Assembly: GCA_022414725.1 (NCBI GenBank)
Contig: CM039465.1
Coordinates: 5,636,966 to 5,700,965 of the forward strand
Length of the DNA stretch: 64,000 bases
Origin: Microglena sp. YARC
Lineage: Eukaryota; Chlorophyta; Chlorophyceae; Chlamydomonadales; Chlamydomonadaceae
Direction: 5' to 3'
In this document: positions 37,901 to 44,100 of the stretch, piece after piece
Position numbering within the stretch: the first letter of the stretch is position 1
How the letters are laid out: each line of letters opens with the position of its first letter
Notes under the pieces: model-generated
Told to the model about the DNA's origin: nothing
What the model saw: the letters and a program-made list of their open reading frames with translations, nothing else
Database searches by the model: none
Translations under genes and position numbers: made by a program

Positions 37901-38704
37901 GGCATTCCCATGGCAGTGTGTGTGTGGGGGGGGGGGGGGGGGGGAGGAGGGCATTCCCATGGCAGTGTGTGTGGGGGGGGGGGGGGGGAGGAGGGCATTC
38001 CCATGCAGTGTGTGTGTGGGGGGGGGGGGGGGGGGAGGAGGGCATTCCCATGGCAGTGTGTGGGGGTGGATTCTGTGTATCGAAATAAAATAAAATCAAT
38101 AGATGCCATGTCAACCCAGGCTATACTTGTGTTTATTGCGTAAGTCTCAGGTCTCACCCAGGGATATTCAAGTTTTTTTCAAAATCGACGTTATGTGAAG
38201 TATCTAGTACAGATAATTGTTTTCAAAACAAACAAAAAAGTGTGAAAGGACTTTATGCGCCTTTTCCTGACCCGCCTGCGCCTTTTCCTGACCGTATCAT
38301 GTATGCTCACTTTCAAGAGTAGCCGAATAGGCTCAAGGGACTAGCCCAACTGTGTGTGACTGTGTGTGTGTGTACCTGCGTGTGTGTGACTGTGTGTGTG
38401 TAACTGTGTGTGGGTGTGTGCGCCAAGGGACTTGCCCAACCTCGATATCAGGAGGGGCCAAAGATACCCTAACCCTAAACACCCTTATACCGTTGGAAGC
38501 CCTGAGTTCATACTACAGAGATAATTCAATTGTACGATTCTCATCACATTTTTACAAATCTATATTTAACCCTGTTCCACGTGCAGTGAGGTCTCAGATA
38601 GTGTGGACACAACAGGTAGTGGGAGTGATGGTGGTGGAAGTGACAGTGACAATGGCATTGGTTCCGGCAGCAGCTCTGCAGTTAGCGGAGAAATTGGAAC
38701 TTGA
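13726..38704 (+). CDS. F-box and right-handed beta-helix protein, nine exons
   Basis: Exons 13726-13858, 17533-18208, 23223-23331, 25003-25068, 25372-25440, 28224-28371, 31596-31807, 34766-34962 and 38587-38704 all join in matching phase and give 575 residues. Residues about 19-60 form an F-box ([15 protein letters not shown]...VCKRWKSI), with its Val codon split by intron 1. [20 protein letters not shown] and LEKPLKLV begin a beta-helix of the FBXO10/11 or NosD type, which continues through exons 3-6 as short coils. A Ser/Pro/Ala-rich insert fills residues 110-255. Exon 7 has a C-x2-C-x10-H-x5-H pattern, and exons 8-9 form an acidic, Ser/Gly-rich tail. F-box proteins normally link targets to an SCF ubiquitin ligase; that role is inferred. 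Introns make up over 90% of the gene. Confidence 0.75.
14064..14425. repeat. (CTA)n/(CCA)n trinucleotide tract, intron 1
   Basis: About 360 bases of CTA with an internal block of about 25 CCA and a CTG tail. Every frame is open, which explains the Thr, Val, Tyr and Leu homopolymer frames; none is a gene. Confidence 0.95.
14602..14806. mobile_element. MITE copy of the CTTCTAGGCAGCTCC family
   Basis: Left arm has CTTCTAGGCAGCTCCC then TTTCCCTGTCCTTGGG; right arm has GAAAAGAGAAAC. The same CCTGTCCTTGGG block occurs at 42470-42567. Ends are eroded. Confidence 0.5.
14840..15830. repeat. (CA)n-rich array with CATATACACAC variants, intron 1
   Basis: Degenerate CA-rich units with ATATAC interruptions, on the plus strand. 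It gives long His/Thr/Tyr frames that are not genes. Confidence 0.9.
15830..17060. repeat. About 164-bp higher-order CA repeat, seven copies
   Basis: Each unit contains CACATGTGCAACCTCACACC, CATACACAGGTGTAACCTC, CATACTTCATACACCATTC and GCACGTGCACGCATGCAC. Starts fall near 15929, 16089, 16253, 16417, 16577, 16749 and 16915. Length varies only in the CA runs. Confidence 0.9.
17061..17532. other. End of intron 1 with a dispersed repeat fragment
   Basis: GCTACGCAACGATCC then TCAGGCTTGAGTTGCCCAAG (17308-17350) matches 32318-32370 and 33796-33870. No gene was seen. Confidence 0.5.
17533..18208 (+). CDS. Exon 2 of F-box/beta-helix gene
   Basis: Acceptor CCCCACAG. TG completes a Val codon and [11 protein letters not shown] finishes the F-box. 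The beta-helix begins at residue 68. GPSHRP-x-AAN-WESA is repeated three times near the end. A donor in CATAG/GTGCG (phase 2) leads in frame to exon 3. If this donor is not used, translation stops at 18224. Confidence 0.7.
18275..18460 (+). repeat. Segment duplicated at 19061-19290
   Basis: GGGTAGTTTGG, ATATTTAATATTTTAGTATA, CTTATGCCTAGGAGTA and CAAATGAAACTGTG recur in order at 19061-19290. The second copy lacks the SINE inserted right after this one. Confidence 0.8.
18462..18675 (+). mobile_element. tRNA-derived SINE, full-length
   Basis: The tRNA-like head has an A box (TGGACTAGTGG) and a degraded B box (GGGGCGACTCC), then the body CTCTTGGCGTTGCAGGTCGT...CCAGGCGTTATCATTACC and a T-rich tail. 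It is flanked by AAGGATCTAGCC and AAGGATGTGGGCC, and the empty site survives at about 19278 (AAGGATTTAAGCC). It lies in intron 2 of the F-box gene. Confidence 0.9.
18828..19054. mobile_element. hAT-like MITE family A (CAGTGATT...CCCTG), 227 bp
   Basis: Begins CAGTGATTGTTTTTC and ends AAATAAAAATCCCTG, flanked by an exact 8-bp duplication CTCTTGGG (18820-18827, 19055-19062). Internal marks are CCTCCTCCAGGGACAGCG and GCGATCGCTATA. Eight-base duplications and CAGTG/CAGGG ends are typical of hAT elements. No transposase. Confidence 0.9.
19061..19290 (+). repeat. Second copy of the 18275-18460 segment
   Basis: Same block order as 18275-18460, followed by the unoccupied SINE target site. Confidence 0.8.
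19586..19875 (+). repeat. About 70-bp tandem repeat, four to five units
   Basis: The unit is ACATCGAATTCCATGT...TGTACTGCCTATTTGGCAAC...TTGGGCTACC. It lies in intron 2 of the F-box gene. Confidence 0.9.
19900..20105 (+). repeat. CAACCACCCACCAAACCTGCC repeat
   Basis: ACCCACCAAACCTGCCTACC occurs five times with CCTCACCGCACCTGCAACC spacers. Confidence 0.85.
20188..20455. repeat. 77-bp tandem repeat, about 3.5 units
   Basis: GAGATTATTTTTTCTTAGGC starts at 20188, 20265, 20342 and 20419. Units are virtually identical. Confidence 0.95.
20515..20715. repeat. Dispersed repeat, inverted partner at 32404-32640
   Basis: Shares CTGACATTTTTGGCGGA/CCCCTCTTCAAGGGGG, GACACGTCAGCCAAC, GGTCAGCTCCA and TGCGTCGCTTGCGACGC with the other copy in opposite orientation. 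Nature unknown. Confidence 0.75.
20740..21135. repeat. CCCTGAATTGCTGTAA repeats and a CTA/CCA tract
   Basis: Three short CCCTGAATTGCTG units precede a (CTA)n/(CCA)n tract at about 20865-21035 and TACCCTATA repeats. Confidence 0.8.
21242..21360 (-). mobile_element. SINE-related fragment, diverged subfamily
   Basis: AGTAATGATAACGGCTGGTG...GGACAGTGCTACCATGG is the reverse of the SINE body. The middle differs (GGGAACGGGCTGCTACTTTG), as in the copy at 33673. The tRNA head is absent. CACCCGTGGGGATTCCAACC then repeats three times. Confidence 0.65.
21590..22570. repeat. Large imperfect repeat block with G-rich tracts
   Basis: CATACTGGACCCAGCTC, CCCAGTAGACTG-AAGCTA, TGTGCTTTGG-CCTAGCTGTA and TTACATG-GTGTCCTTTACTGG recur three to four times, separated by GGTGGT and poly(G) runs (21765-21795, 22395-22423). 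It lies in intron 2 of the F-box gene and is interrupted by the MITE at 22067. Confidence 0.8.
22067..22262. mobile_element. hAT-like MITE family B (CAGGGTACTTC), 196 bp
   Basis: Ends CAGGGTACTTCC and GGAAGTACCCTG are inverted repeats. Flanks CTACCTTG and CTGCCTTG are an 8-bp duplication with one mismatch. The inside is rich in AGCGC/GCGCT palindromes (GGCCAGCGCTTTAGCGC). Confidence 0.9.
22690..23222. repeat. (CA)n and C-run array up to the exon 3 acceptor
   Basis: CA repeats with ATACAC interruptions, then blocks of 9-15 C between CA runs, ending CACGTGCAG at the exon 3 boundary. Confidence 0.9.
23223..23331 (+). CDS. Exon 3 of F-box/beta-helix gene
   Basis: Acceptor CGTGCAG at the end of a CA array and donor GTAAGA. 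It reads [18 protein letters not shown]...[15 protein letters not shown], two coils typical of a parallel beta-helix. Ends in phase 0. Confidence 0.7.
23332..23972 (+). repeat. Copies of exon 3 tail and intron, with a MITE A fragment
   Basis: At 23528-23575 the end of exon 3 (GCATGAATGCTGATTGACCAG then GTAAGAAG) is repeated with one in-frame stop. The segment after it (GTCTGCAGAATGCAACACC... CGGTAGCCACAGAAACCAGG) is present twice about 170 bases apart. A MITE A 5' part starts at 23374 (CAGGGCTCTTT) and another at 23973. Confidence 0.75.
23973..24055 (+). mobile_element. hAT-like MITE family A, 5' fragment
   Basis: CAGGGCTTTTTTTCAAATC then TAAGGCCTCCACCATGGACA matches the 5' end of the copy at 18828. 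The 3' end is missing. Confidence 0.7.
24115..25000 (+). repeat. CCAACACCAAACCCA array up to the exon 4 acceptor
   Basis: Short AC-only units (CCAACACCAAACCCA, CACCCACACCAAACC) fill nearly 900 bases and run to CCAACAG at the exon 4 boundary. A GATCTGTG insert at about 24300 is flanked by two GGAAGTGGCCTACACC-type starts. Almost no G on this strand. Confidence 0.9.
25003..25068 (+). CDS. Exon 4 of F-box/beta-helix gene
   Basis: Twenty-two codons between acceptor CCAACAG and donor GTAATG, phase 0 at both ends. [16 protein letters not shown] has the alternating hydrophobic pattern of one coil. Confidence 0.65.
25372..25440 (+). CDS. Exon 5 of F-box/beta-helix gene
   Basis: Twenty-three codons between acceptor TGTGCAG and donor GTGAGA, phase 0 at both ends. 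[12 protein letters not shown]...ALLDQCQ is one coil and aligns with exons 4 and 6. Confidence 0.7.
25531..25734. mobile_element. hAT-like MITE family A, 204 bp
   Basis: Inverted relative to 18828: CAGGGATTTTTATTTCC...CAGATATGAAAAAAACATCACTG. The duplication GCCAACCA is exact (25523-25530, 25735-25742). It interrupts what looks like a decayed copy of the exon 5 end (CCACCAG then GTGAGAAT). Confidence 0.9.
25780..26032. repeat. (CAT)n tract, intron 5
   Basis: About 250 bases of CAT with AACAT, TTGT and CAC variants. His, Asp, Ile and Met homopolymer frames are artefacts. Confidence 0.95.
26190..26515 (+). repeat. About 44-bp repeat (TTGATCATCATCACTTAAAC)
   Basis: About seven imperfect units alternating CATCATCACTTAAACTGTTG and ATCATCTTGAGTTCAAATG. 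Confidence 0.85.
26744..27845 (+). repeat. 34-bp acceptor-like tandem array, about 32 units
   Basis: The unit is CAGATCAACCAACTCCATC plus ATGTCCCCAACCTTG or a close variant. Each unit holds an AACCTTGCAG/ATC motif like the true exon 6 acceptor (CTCAACCTTGCAG/ATTCG) shortly downstream. Open frames of up to 325 codons are artefacts. Confidence 0.9.
27904..28223 (+). repeat. 98-bp copies of exon 6 acceptor and 5' part
   Basis: Acceptor plus ATCCGCTACTGCAGTATGG...AGTAGCCTTTGGATG occurs at 28028 and 28126 before the true exon at 28224, with a more diverged copy near 27911. None of the copies keeps the exon's 3' half. Confidence 0.8.
28224..28371 (+). CDS. Exon 6 of F-box/beta-helix gene
   Basis: Acceptor ACCTTGCAG and donor [26 protein letters not shown] aligns with exon 5, followed by [13 protein letters not shown] and HVRRLMAA. 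Ends in phase 1, matching the two-base start of exon 7. Upstream copies of its 5' part and downstream copies of its 3' part are present. Confidence 0.65.
28419..28600. repeat. Segment duplicated at 30226-30640
   Basis: CTGCATGCGGAACGCCCAGT, AGGAGCGCTTTTGCTTACTT, TCCATTTGCATTCAAACTG and CAGCCGCCCTGGGCACCTT occur in the same order at 30226-30640, which has extra internal sequence. Both copies keep a minus-strand frame ([16 protein letters not shown], then RKALLQ), so the source may have been coding. Otherwise unrecognised. Confidence 0.7.
28601..30220. other. AT-rich part of intron 6 with exon-tail copies and ATTGACACA repeats
   Basis: TGTTAGGCGGCTAATGGCAG then GTGATC at 28604 and a similar block at 28828 are copies of the exon 6 end with donor. 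Many GTGTGTAATTGACACATA-type units follow (28730-29080, 29840-30000). 29081-29840 holds nothing recognised. (GAAATT)n is at 30098-30128. Confidence 0.65.
30226..30640. repeat. Longer partner of the 28419-28600 duplication
   Basis: Same blocks as 28419-28600 with an internal C-rich insert (about 30254-30392) and a duplicated GGAGTACTGCTTTTCTGTTG part. G-run array at 30728-30763 follows (GGTGGT then poly(G)). Confidence 0.7.
30880..31010. repeat. 15-bp CTGCCACTCCTGGTA repeat
   Basis: About eight imperfect units of CTG-C-CTCCTGGTACG within intron 6. Confidence 0.85.
31089..31286 (-). mobile_element. tRNA-derived SINE, full-length, reverse orientation
   Basis: The body starts AATGATAACGCCTGGTGGGG and the tRNA-like head is intact (B box GGGGGTTCGATTCCCC, A box TTGGTCTAGTGGTAGAC on the minus strand). 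The flanks GAAATGGACCTACCAGATG... and GAAATGGGCCTACTAGATG... form a 28-base duplication with four mismatches or so. Confidence 0.9.
31355..31556 (+). repeat. CCTATA and CCCTAC short repeats
   Basis: (CCTATA)n passing into (CCCTAC)n with a duplicated CCTCACCGCCC-CCACGCCTCTA block. Superficially telomere-like but interstitial and irregular. Confidence 0.85.
31596..31807 (+). CDS. Exon 7 of F-box/beta-helix gene (Cys2-His2-like)
   Basis: Acceptor TATTGCAG and donor GTAGGT. After TT it reads [31 protein letters not shown] and [22 protein letters not shown]. The Cys and His spacing (C-x2-C-x10-H-x5-H) resembles a zinc-binding unit, but the family is not identified. Ends in phase 0 and joins either to exon 8 directly or through a later copy of its own end. 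Confidence 0.65.
31808..32330 (+). repeat. Tandem copies of exon 7 end, first cluster (about 147 bp)
   Basis: Three further copies plus a partial. The first still reads [25 protein letters not shown] with donor GTAGGT; the next has a stop in place of the last Gln, and the third stops after HE. Confidence 0.8.
32404..32640. repeat. Dispersed repeat, inverted partner of 20515-20715, with (CGGT)n
   Basis: GCGTCGCTTGCAACGC, TGGCTGACGTGTCAGGC and CCCCTTGAAGAGGGGG match the other copy reversed. A (GGTC)n run sits at 32527-32570. Confidence 0.75.
32641..33672. other. Intron 7 sequence, mostly unrecognised
   Basis: A short SINE-tail fragment (AGTAATGATAACGACTGGTAGGG) is at 32669. TATAAACGTAT repeats occur at 32750-32810 and inverted ACGTTTTATACG at 33500-33590. 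Three 54-bp units with GCAGCTTCTAGGCAGCT are at 33045-33185. Confidence 0.5.
33673..33785 (-). mobile_element. SINE-related fragment, same subfamily as 21242
   Basis: AGTAATGATAACGCCTGGTAGG...GGGAACGGGCTGCTACTTTA then GGACAAAACTACCATTG; head missing. Confidence 0.65.
33883..34542 (+). repeat. Tandem copies of exon 7 end, second cluster (about 140 bp)
   Basis: Five copies. The first four read [19 protein letters not shown] then a TAG stop. The last (to 34542) reads [10 protein letters not shown] and has a strong GTAAGT donor in phase 0, compatible with exon 8. Confidence 0.8.
34565..34760 (+). repeat. MITE arm remnant and CCCAC tract before exon 8
   Basis: CACTGTTTCTTATTGGGG then GCAGCTTCTAGGCAG is a left arm as at 42567 (reversed). 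(CCCACCCACT)n runs to the exon 8 acceptor. Confidence 0.7.
34766..34962 (+). CDS. Exon 8 of F-box/beta-helix gene (acidic)
   Basis: Acceptor ACTTGCAG after a CCCAC-rich tract and donor GTATGT. It encodes [12 protein letters not shown], then [16 protein letters not shown] and a Glu/Asp/Ser-rich run. Phase 0 in, phase 2 out. Confidence 0.7.
35310..38070 (+). repeat. Poly(G) minisatellite, about 50-bp units, about 55 copies
   Basis: Each unit is AGGAGGGCATTCCCATGGCA, GTGTGTGTG and a G run of about 8-23. G-run length varies, the non-G part is almost constant. It lies in intron 8 of the F-box gene with G on the coding strand. Frames of 900-1030 codons on both strands come from the repeat and have no gene features. 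Confidence 0.95.
38071..38586. other. End of intron 8
   Basis: GTATCGAAATAAAAT flanks the poly(G) array on both sides (35286 and 38077). GTGTGACTGTGTG-type TG repeat lies at 38350-38420. GGGACTTGCCCAACCTCGATATC (38427) belongs to a dispersed repeat also at 39945, 41855 and 46355. Confidence 0.6.
38587..38704 (+). CDS. Exon 9 (last) of F-box/beta-helix gene
   Basis: Acceptor ACGTGCAG. It completes a Ser codon, then reads [16 protein letters not shown] and [16 protein letters not shown] to a TGA stop at 38702-38704. The low-complexity acidic/Ser/Gly composition continues exon 8. TGTAATGTAATG near 39127 contains TGTAA, a usual chlorophyte polyadenylation signal. Confidence 0.65.
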
Positions 38705-39303
38705 ACGACCTGGATTTGAATTTGAATTTTGACATGGTTCTTCGGCCAAATATGGGTAGCTCTCCGTCTGCCAATTCCAAGTTCCACCGTGCGATGAACG
38801 ACCTGTATGGGACTTACTCACGGAGGTTTGGTGGTTGGCCCCAGCGCAAGCAAACAGACTGGCTCCCTAAACCTCCCGCCTCGTCTTAAGGCATAACATC
38901 TATGTATTTACTCATGGGGGTTTATGGGACTTGATCTTAATTTTGTGAGGTTGGGCAAGTCCCTTAAGCCCCTTTATCGTATGAATTATCATTAGTGCTG
39001 ATAATAATGCTTCTTGCTGCAATCTTGCTTGTTTGCTGCAATATTGTCTTTCTTTTTGTTGGTAGACCCCTCCTGGATTATGAGGAGCGGGCTTATCTTG
39101 GGCCAACAATGGCCTGTCGATGACACTGTAATGTAATGGAAGTTGGCTAGTTGGCTACCTCTGGATTGTAACATACATGCATGAATAATGAGGGTGGGTA
39201 CTGTGGGTGGGTGACGAGGGTCCTTCAAAATCTCCGTTTGGGTACGTACGTTGTTTTCAAAATCTACATCTCATGAGCCTAAATCTACGTTTTGAGCCCT
39301 ATT
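38705..39303. other. 3' flank of the F-box gene
   Basis: Carries TGTAATGTAATG (39127-39138) as a possible polyadenylation site and two fragments of the GGTTGGGCAAGTCCC dispersed repeat. No further gene was seen. Confidence 0.4.
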
Positions 39304-39501
39304 CAGTGATACACAATGGTCTAGTGGTAGACCAGATCGCTTGAGGATGAAGTGGCAGGGGTTAGACTCCCCCTTAGGTCGCTCTTGGCGTTGCAGGTCG
39401 TCGTCAACCGTGATGGTAGCTTGTCCGGTTGAGGTAGGAAACCGCTCGTACGACGGGCTCCCTTAACACCACGCCCCACCAGGCGTTTTCCTTATCATTA
39501 T
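39304..39501 (+). mobile_element. tRNA-derived SINE, full-length
   Basis: A box TGGTCTAGTGGTAGAC, degraded B box (GGGGTTAGACTCC), body and tail as in other copies but with an internal deletion. ATCTACGTTTTGAGCC before and ATCTGCGTTTTGAAC after are a probable duplication. Confidence 0.85.
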
Positions 39502-39869
39502 CTGCGTTTTGAACTTAAATGGCCCCCACAAATCGGCGATTGGGACGTCAAACGTAACGTTTTGAACAACCCTGGTGGGGGACTGTGGGCCCAGGTTGGT
39601 AGCCTCTAACAAGTACGATAGGTAGGATCATCGATATGGTTTAAACCTTTTGAGTGGCAATGATGGACGCAGCCTTAGCACTTGGATTATATTGTTTCAT
39701 GGTTCTTCAGCCAACTCTGGGCTGCGCACTGTCTTCAAACGCCAAGACCCCCCGTGTCAGGGGGGTAACTACCGGTGTGCAGAATAAACAGTTTACAGAC
39801 TTGTGAAGGTCAACTGCTAAAAAGGTTGCAGAATTAAATTATCACTGTAGCACGTACTCAGTGCCCCCA

Positions 39870-39995
39870 TCTGTTAAACGATTGTTTGGGGTTCAATTCA
39901 TTAGTGCTTTTTCTTTGTAAGCCCTTCCTATACGGTTGGGCAAGTCCCTTTAGCCTATTTGGCCTACTACTGGACTGTAACATACATACATACAA
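39870..39995 (+). repeat. Dispersed repeat, inverted partner at 41803-41930
   Basis: AACGATTGTTTGGGGTTCA, AAGCCCTTCCTATACGGTTG, GGCAAGTCCCTTTAGCC and ACTGGACTGTAACATACATA recur reversed at 41803-41930. Shorter pieces are at 5325, 13680, 31312, 38427, 38945 and 46320. Confidence 0.8.
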
Positions 39996-39999
39996 GGTT

Positions 40000-41076
40000 A
40001 GCACTGTAAATGGGCCTGTTATCTTCCTATGTGTGAACCGATTGGAACACTGCTGTACCAATTACCAAGGTTGTTCAAGTGTCTTTCAAAATGTACATTT
40101 TTAGTCGTAACTGTTTTCAACATCGACATACGGTATCATGGCAAAAATCTACATTTGCAACCCTAAATCACCCTCAAAAATCTGCGTTTAAGACTTGATA
40201 GATGATACTCCACGATTTGAGCAACGTTGTGGCCTGTGGTGCACCTGATCACGCATTTCGTTTACAGGTATTTGATTGTGTAGGTATGATCCCCTTCTGC
40301 TCTATCTACTAGTTTTTAAGAAGGAGAATAATTTTTACAAGGTTCTTGAATATCTAATATATTCCAGGGTTCGTCTGGCGAACAGGGTGCAGGAAAGGAA
40401 CCGGTGTCTTCACGGAGCACCATGGGTCTCCATCAGCCTTTGGAGTACTACTAGCAGCTTTGGGGGGCCCAAAAGGAATTCTAACTTGGTTACATGGCAC
40501 CTGCCAGCAATTTGGCTGCTCGCTGTGTTCGGTAGGAGAGGGGGGCCCAAAAAGACCACCCCGAAGACGCTAACGTGGCCCCCCCAAAACAAGAAGGTAC
40601 ATAATGGACCACTTTTACTACATGTTGCACCAATGCACCCGACAAAAAAACTGATAGCCAATGCAGCAAAACGTGCCTTTGAGAGCTCCTCCAATTACTT
40701 ATAATCTTTTGAGCCTAAGGCTACCATAGGGTCGCCCGGCCTTTTGAGGCAAAAATGCATGTAAAAAAACAAATGTAGGAGTGACTCCGCCACATCGACA
40801 AATCCGTGAGGCCAAGGCTAGCGGAGACCCACCATTAGAAATGAAGCCTTCTTGTGAAAAAATAGCATCAATCAAATTACTACTGTCTGCCTATTGGCAT
40901 GCTGCTACCAGGGCTGTTCAAAACATTACGTTTCACGACTCAAACGCAGGTTTTGAGGGTCCATAACGTTGCAAACATTTTATTACTTATGAGACAGCAA
41001 AATACAGCAAAATACAGCAAAATACAGAGGAGTGGTCGCTCTTGCTGGGGAGGGTAGTCCTCCAAGGATCACATAA
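40000..41076. other. Intergenic, convergent gene ends; no supported gene
   Basis: Overlapping frames of 142 codons (40276-40704, plus) and 95 codons (40410-40694, minus) lack recognisable motifs. The text TTACAAGGTTCT-GAATATC at 40340 is shared with 23346 and 25238. AAATACAGCA repeats are at 40990-41020. Confidence 0.4.
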
Positions 41077-41185
41077 TCACAGTTCATGTAAGAGGGCCTG
41101 CAGCTCTTGCTGGGGAGGGTAGTCCTCCAAGGGAGCTGGATTGCCACCTCCATACTCCTGGGGGATCATCTCAAGCGGCATGTAG
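41077..41185 (-). CDS. Exon 3 (last) of SEC14-like gene
   Basis: Acceptor ATGTGCAG. It completes a His codon and reads YMPLEMIPQEYGGGN...LLHEL then TGA at 41079-41077. I-P-x-E-x-GG is the usual end of the SEC14 fold. Confidence 0.85.
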
Positions 41186-44100
41186 CTGCACATGGGTGGA
41201 GGTAAGAGAGGAGCTGGGGGTAAGGGGTGGAGGTACGAGTGGAGGTGGAGGTAAGAGGTAAGAGGAGCGGTGGAGGTAAGAGTGGAGGTAAGAGGTAAGG
41301 GGTGGAGGTAAGAGGTAAGAAAAGGGGTGGAGGCTAGAGTGGAGGTCGGGGTAAGAGGTAAGAGGATGGGTTGAGGTAAGAGTGGAGGTGGGGGTAAGGG
41401 GTGCAACACGCCAAGTAGGCGAGTGTTCACACTTGTTGAATTTCCGCGAGAAATAGTTTTTCTTTTCAGCTGCCAGCAGCAGCTTCTAGGCAGCTCCTCG
41501 AGACAGCCACTAGGCCAAACCCAAAGATAACAGGAGCACTGGAAAGCTGACAATATCAGCTAGGAGGTGCACTAGGTTGTTTATGGTTTGGGTGAGGAGA
41601 GAGCCCGGGGAGCTGCCTAGAATCTGTTGCTTGTAGCTGAAAAGGAAAGCTATGCGCGAGAATTCTGCGTGAATTGTCGTACCTTTGGCCTGAGGTATGA
41701 AGTACAACCTACGACCTGTGGACCTGGATTCCCGAAGGATCTGCTGACTGGCTATAAGGAGTAAGGGGTAATATACCATTTTAGGGTATAGGATAGGGTC
41801 ATGTATGTATGTATGTTACAGTCCAGAGGTAGGCCAAATAGGCTAAAAGGACTTGCCCAACCGTATAGGAAGGGCTTAAAAAGAAAAAGCACTGATGAAC
41901 TGAGCCCCAAACAATCGTTTAACCAACAGGGGCCCTGAGCTCGTGCTACATGTCATGATGAGACAAGGGTGACTCACTGCTGGAGCTCAGTCAGTGCTTC
42001 TTGTTTGTTTGCCACCTTCACCTTGGCTGCTACCACAGGGTCCAGTGCCTTCTGGATGACTGACCAAGCCATATTCAAATAGCTCGGGGGGTTGAGCATC
42101 AGGGTGCGGTGCATTCGCATGGGGTAGTGCCTGGTGATGGAGTAGGAGGAAGCTGGTCAGCACTTGGGTTAAGGTGGTTTGGGTTTAGATGGTGCAGGAT
42201 TTAGGTGGTTTTAGGGTTTAGATTTAGGGTTTAGGTGGTATAGGATAAGAAGTGCTGACCAGCTAAGTGCTGAACAGCTTCCGCTAACCAACTGTTTATG
42301 TTTTTAGCTACTCGTGGCAGCTTCCCCCCAGCCCCAATAGCCAGCCACTAGGTCAAACCCAGTGCTTGCATCTGCATCAGAATGCTACTCATGGCAGCTC
42401 CCCCCTAGCTCCAATAGCCAGCCACTGGGTCAAACCCAGAGCTTGCATCTGCATCAGAATTCGTGTCATATCAGCTTTCAGAAGCTTTGGCTAGCTGCCC
42501 AAGGACAGGGAAAGGGAGCTGCCTAGAAGCTGCAAGCTACGCGTAGCCCCAAAAAGAAACAGTGCCCTTAGACTGGTGTATGTGTGTGTGTGTGTGTGTG
42601 GTGTGTGTGTGTGTGAGTGAGTGTGGGTATGTGTGGGTGTCTGCCTACCTGGTGATAGAGGTGATGGCCTTCAAGCATGAAAGTCCCTCTCCTAGGGCCA
42701 TGCTCATGGTGATGCCCTTCAGGTCAACCATCTGCACTACCCTGCCAGAGTCCAGTGGCTGCGGAGCTAGCTTGGACCAACTGAACTCAAAGAGGAGGGC
42801 GAAGCGGAGGGCTAGGTCCTCATGTGTCAGACCCCTTTCCTTCATAGCCGTACTCAGCTTTCCAAAGTCTGCAGCCTTGATGACCTGAACCACATAGCCA
42901 TCCTTGGAAGCCCGCAAGAGAGAGTGTGAGAGGTTCTCTTGGAAGAAGCGGAAGTTTTCTGTGTGTACTGAGCGGTGTGTCAAGAAGGTGTCAATGTTGT
43001 TGTCCTGTCGCCACTTGTGCGTCGCCTCCGCCATCGGCTTTGCATCGTGTACATTGCCCTTGGTGAGTTTGAGGAAGCGGGCCTTCACATCCTCTGTCAG
43101 CCAGCCTGGCTCAGGTGTAGATAGTAGCTGAGGAGTACCTGACTTTGTGGGCATGAGCGAGCTGTCTAAAGGCAAAGAACTCAGTTTTGATTGACTAGCA
43201 TGGGCGTCAGTGAGCTGAGAGATGGACCTGCTCTTGATCTGAGCCAGCTGAGACTCCAGGCTTAGGGGTAGCTCCTTGCAAAATCGTACGCCATGGATTG
43301 TGATGACGTGCGTCCTTGAGGGTTGCATTGCTCTGGGTGAGCCAAGGAAAGTGTTGTGGAGGAAGGATGAACCTCTTGCAAATGGTGGGACTTTTTCAGG
43401 GTCACAGTTCTCCCCTCTTCTTGAGCCGAGGTGGGTGGTAGCGGAGTCAGGTTTGATCACCTTGGTGGGGGTCAACTGCTTCGCTATTGCAATGACGTTG
43501 AGTGACAAGAGGTTCCAGACACCTCGTGCGTATATGAGCATAGACTGGACAAACGATGGCACTACTAGTCCTACTGGTGAGGTAGTGGAAGCGGAAGCGG
43601 CAGCAGTAGTAGTAGCTGTTCCAGTTTCTTCTCTGTCTTCGTGGCTATCCACCTTCTCCCTAGCTTCTGCTGAGGGGGGGCTTGGGGCGCTGGCCGGGCT
43701 GAGCACGTTGGAGGGGGACTTGGAGTGTTCGCTGCTGGTTCTGGACTCTGCCAACAACGGCTTCAAGCACTGTGGAGCAGCAAGCGCCTTAGTAGCAGCC
43801 ACTGAAATCCGCATCACACCGTAGGCACCCAAATCACGGATCTGCTGTGGGTACATTCCCACCACCTCCTGGGGGCTGTAGATGTTGTAGAGGAAGGCAC
43901 ACTCCTCGCTCACTCGAACATACTCATCCCTCAATTCAGGACTCAAGCACTTCAACTCTTCTTCTAAGGCGCTGCTACCGCCCTCTAGATCTTCCTCTGT
44001 GAAGGAATGGTCCTCAAAACAGTGCGCAACAAGCTCGGCATGTTTAGCAGCGGGCACACACAGAACATCAGTCTGAACTTCCGCCCCGTCCGCCTCTGAC

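Noticed and set aside
35065..38157. Open frames of 900-1030 codons on both strands across the poly(G) array
   Set aside because: They follow from G-rich units lacking stops; five overlapping frames on two strands, no non-repeat domain, and the region lies between exons 8 and 9 of a phase-consistent gene.
40276..40704. 142-codon plus-strand gene
   Set aside because: No motif, overlapped by a 95-codon frame on the other strand, no start or splice context and no neighbour support.
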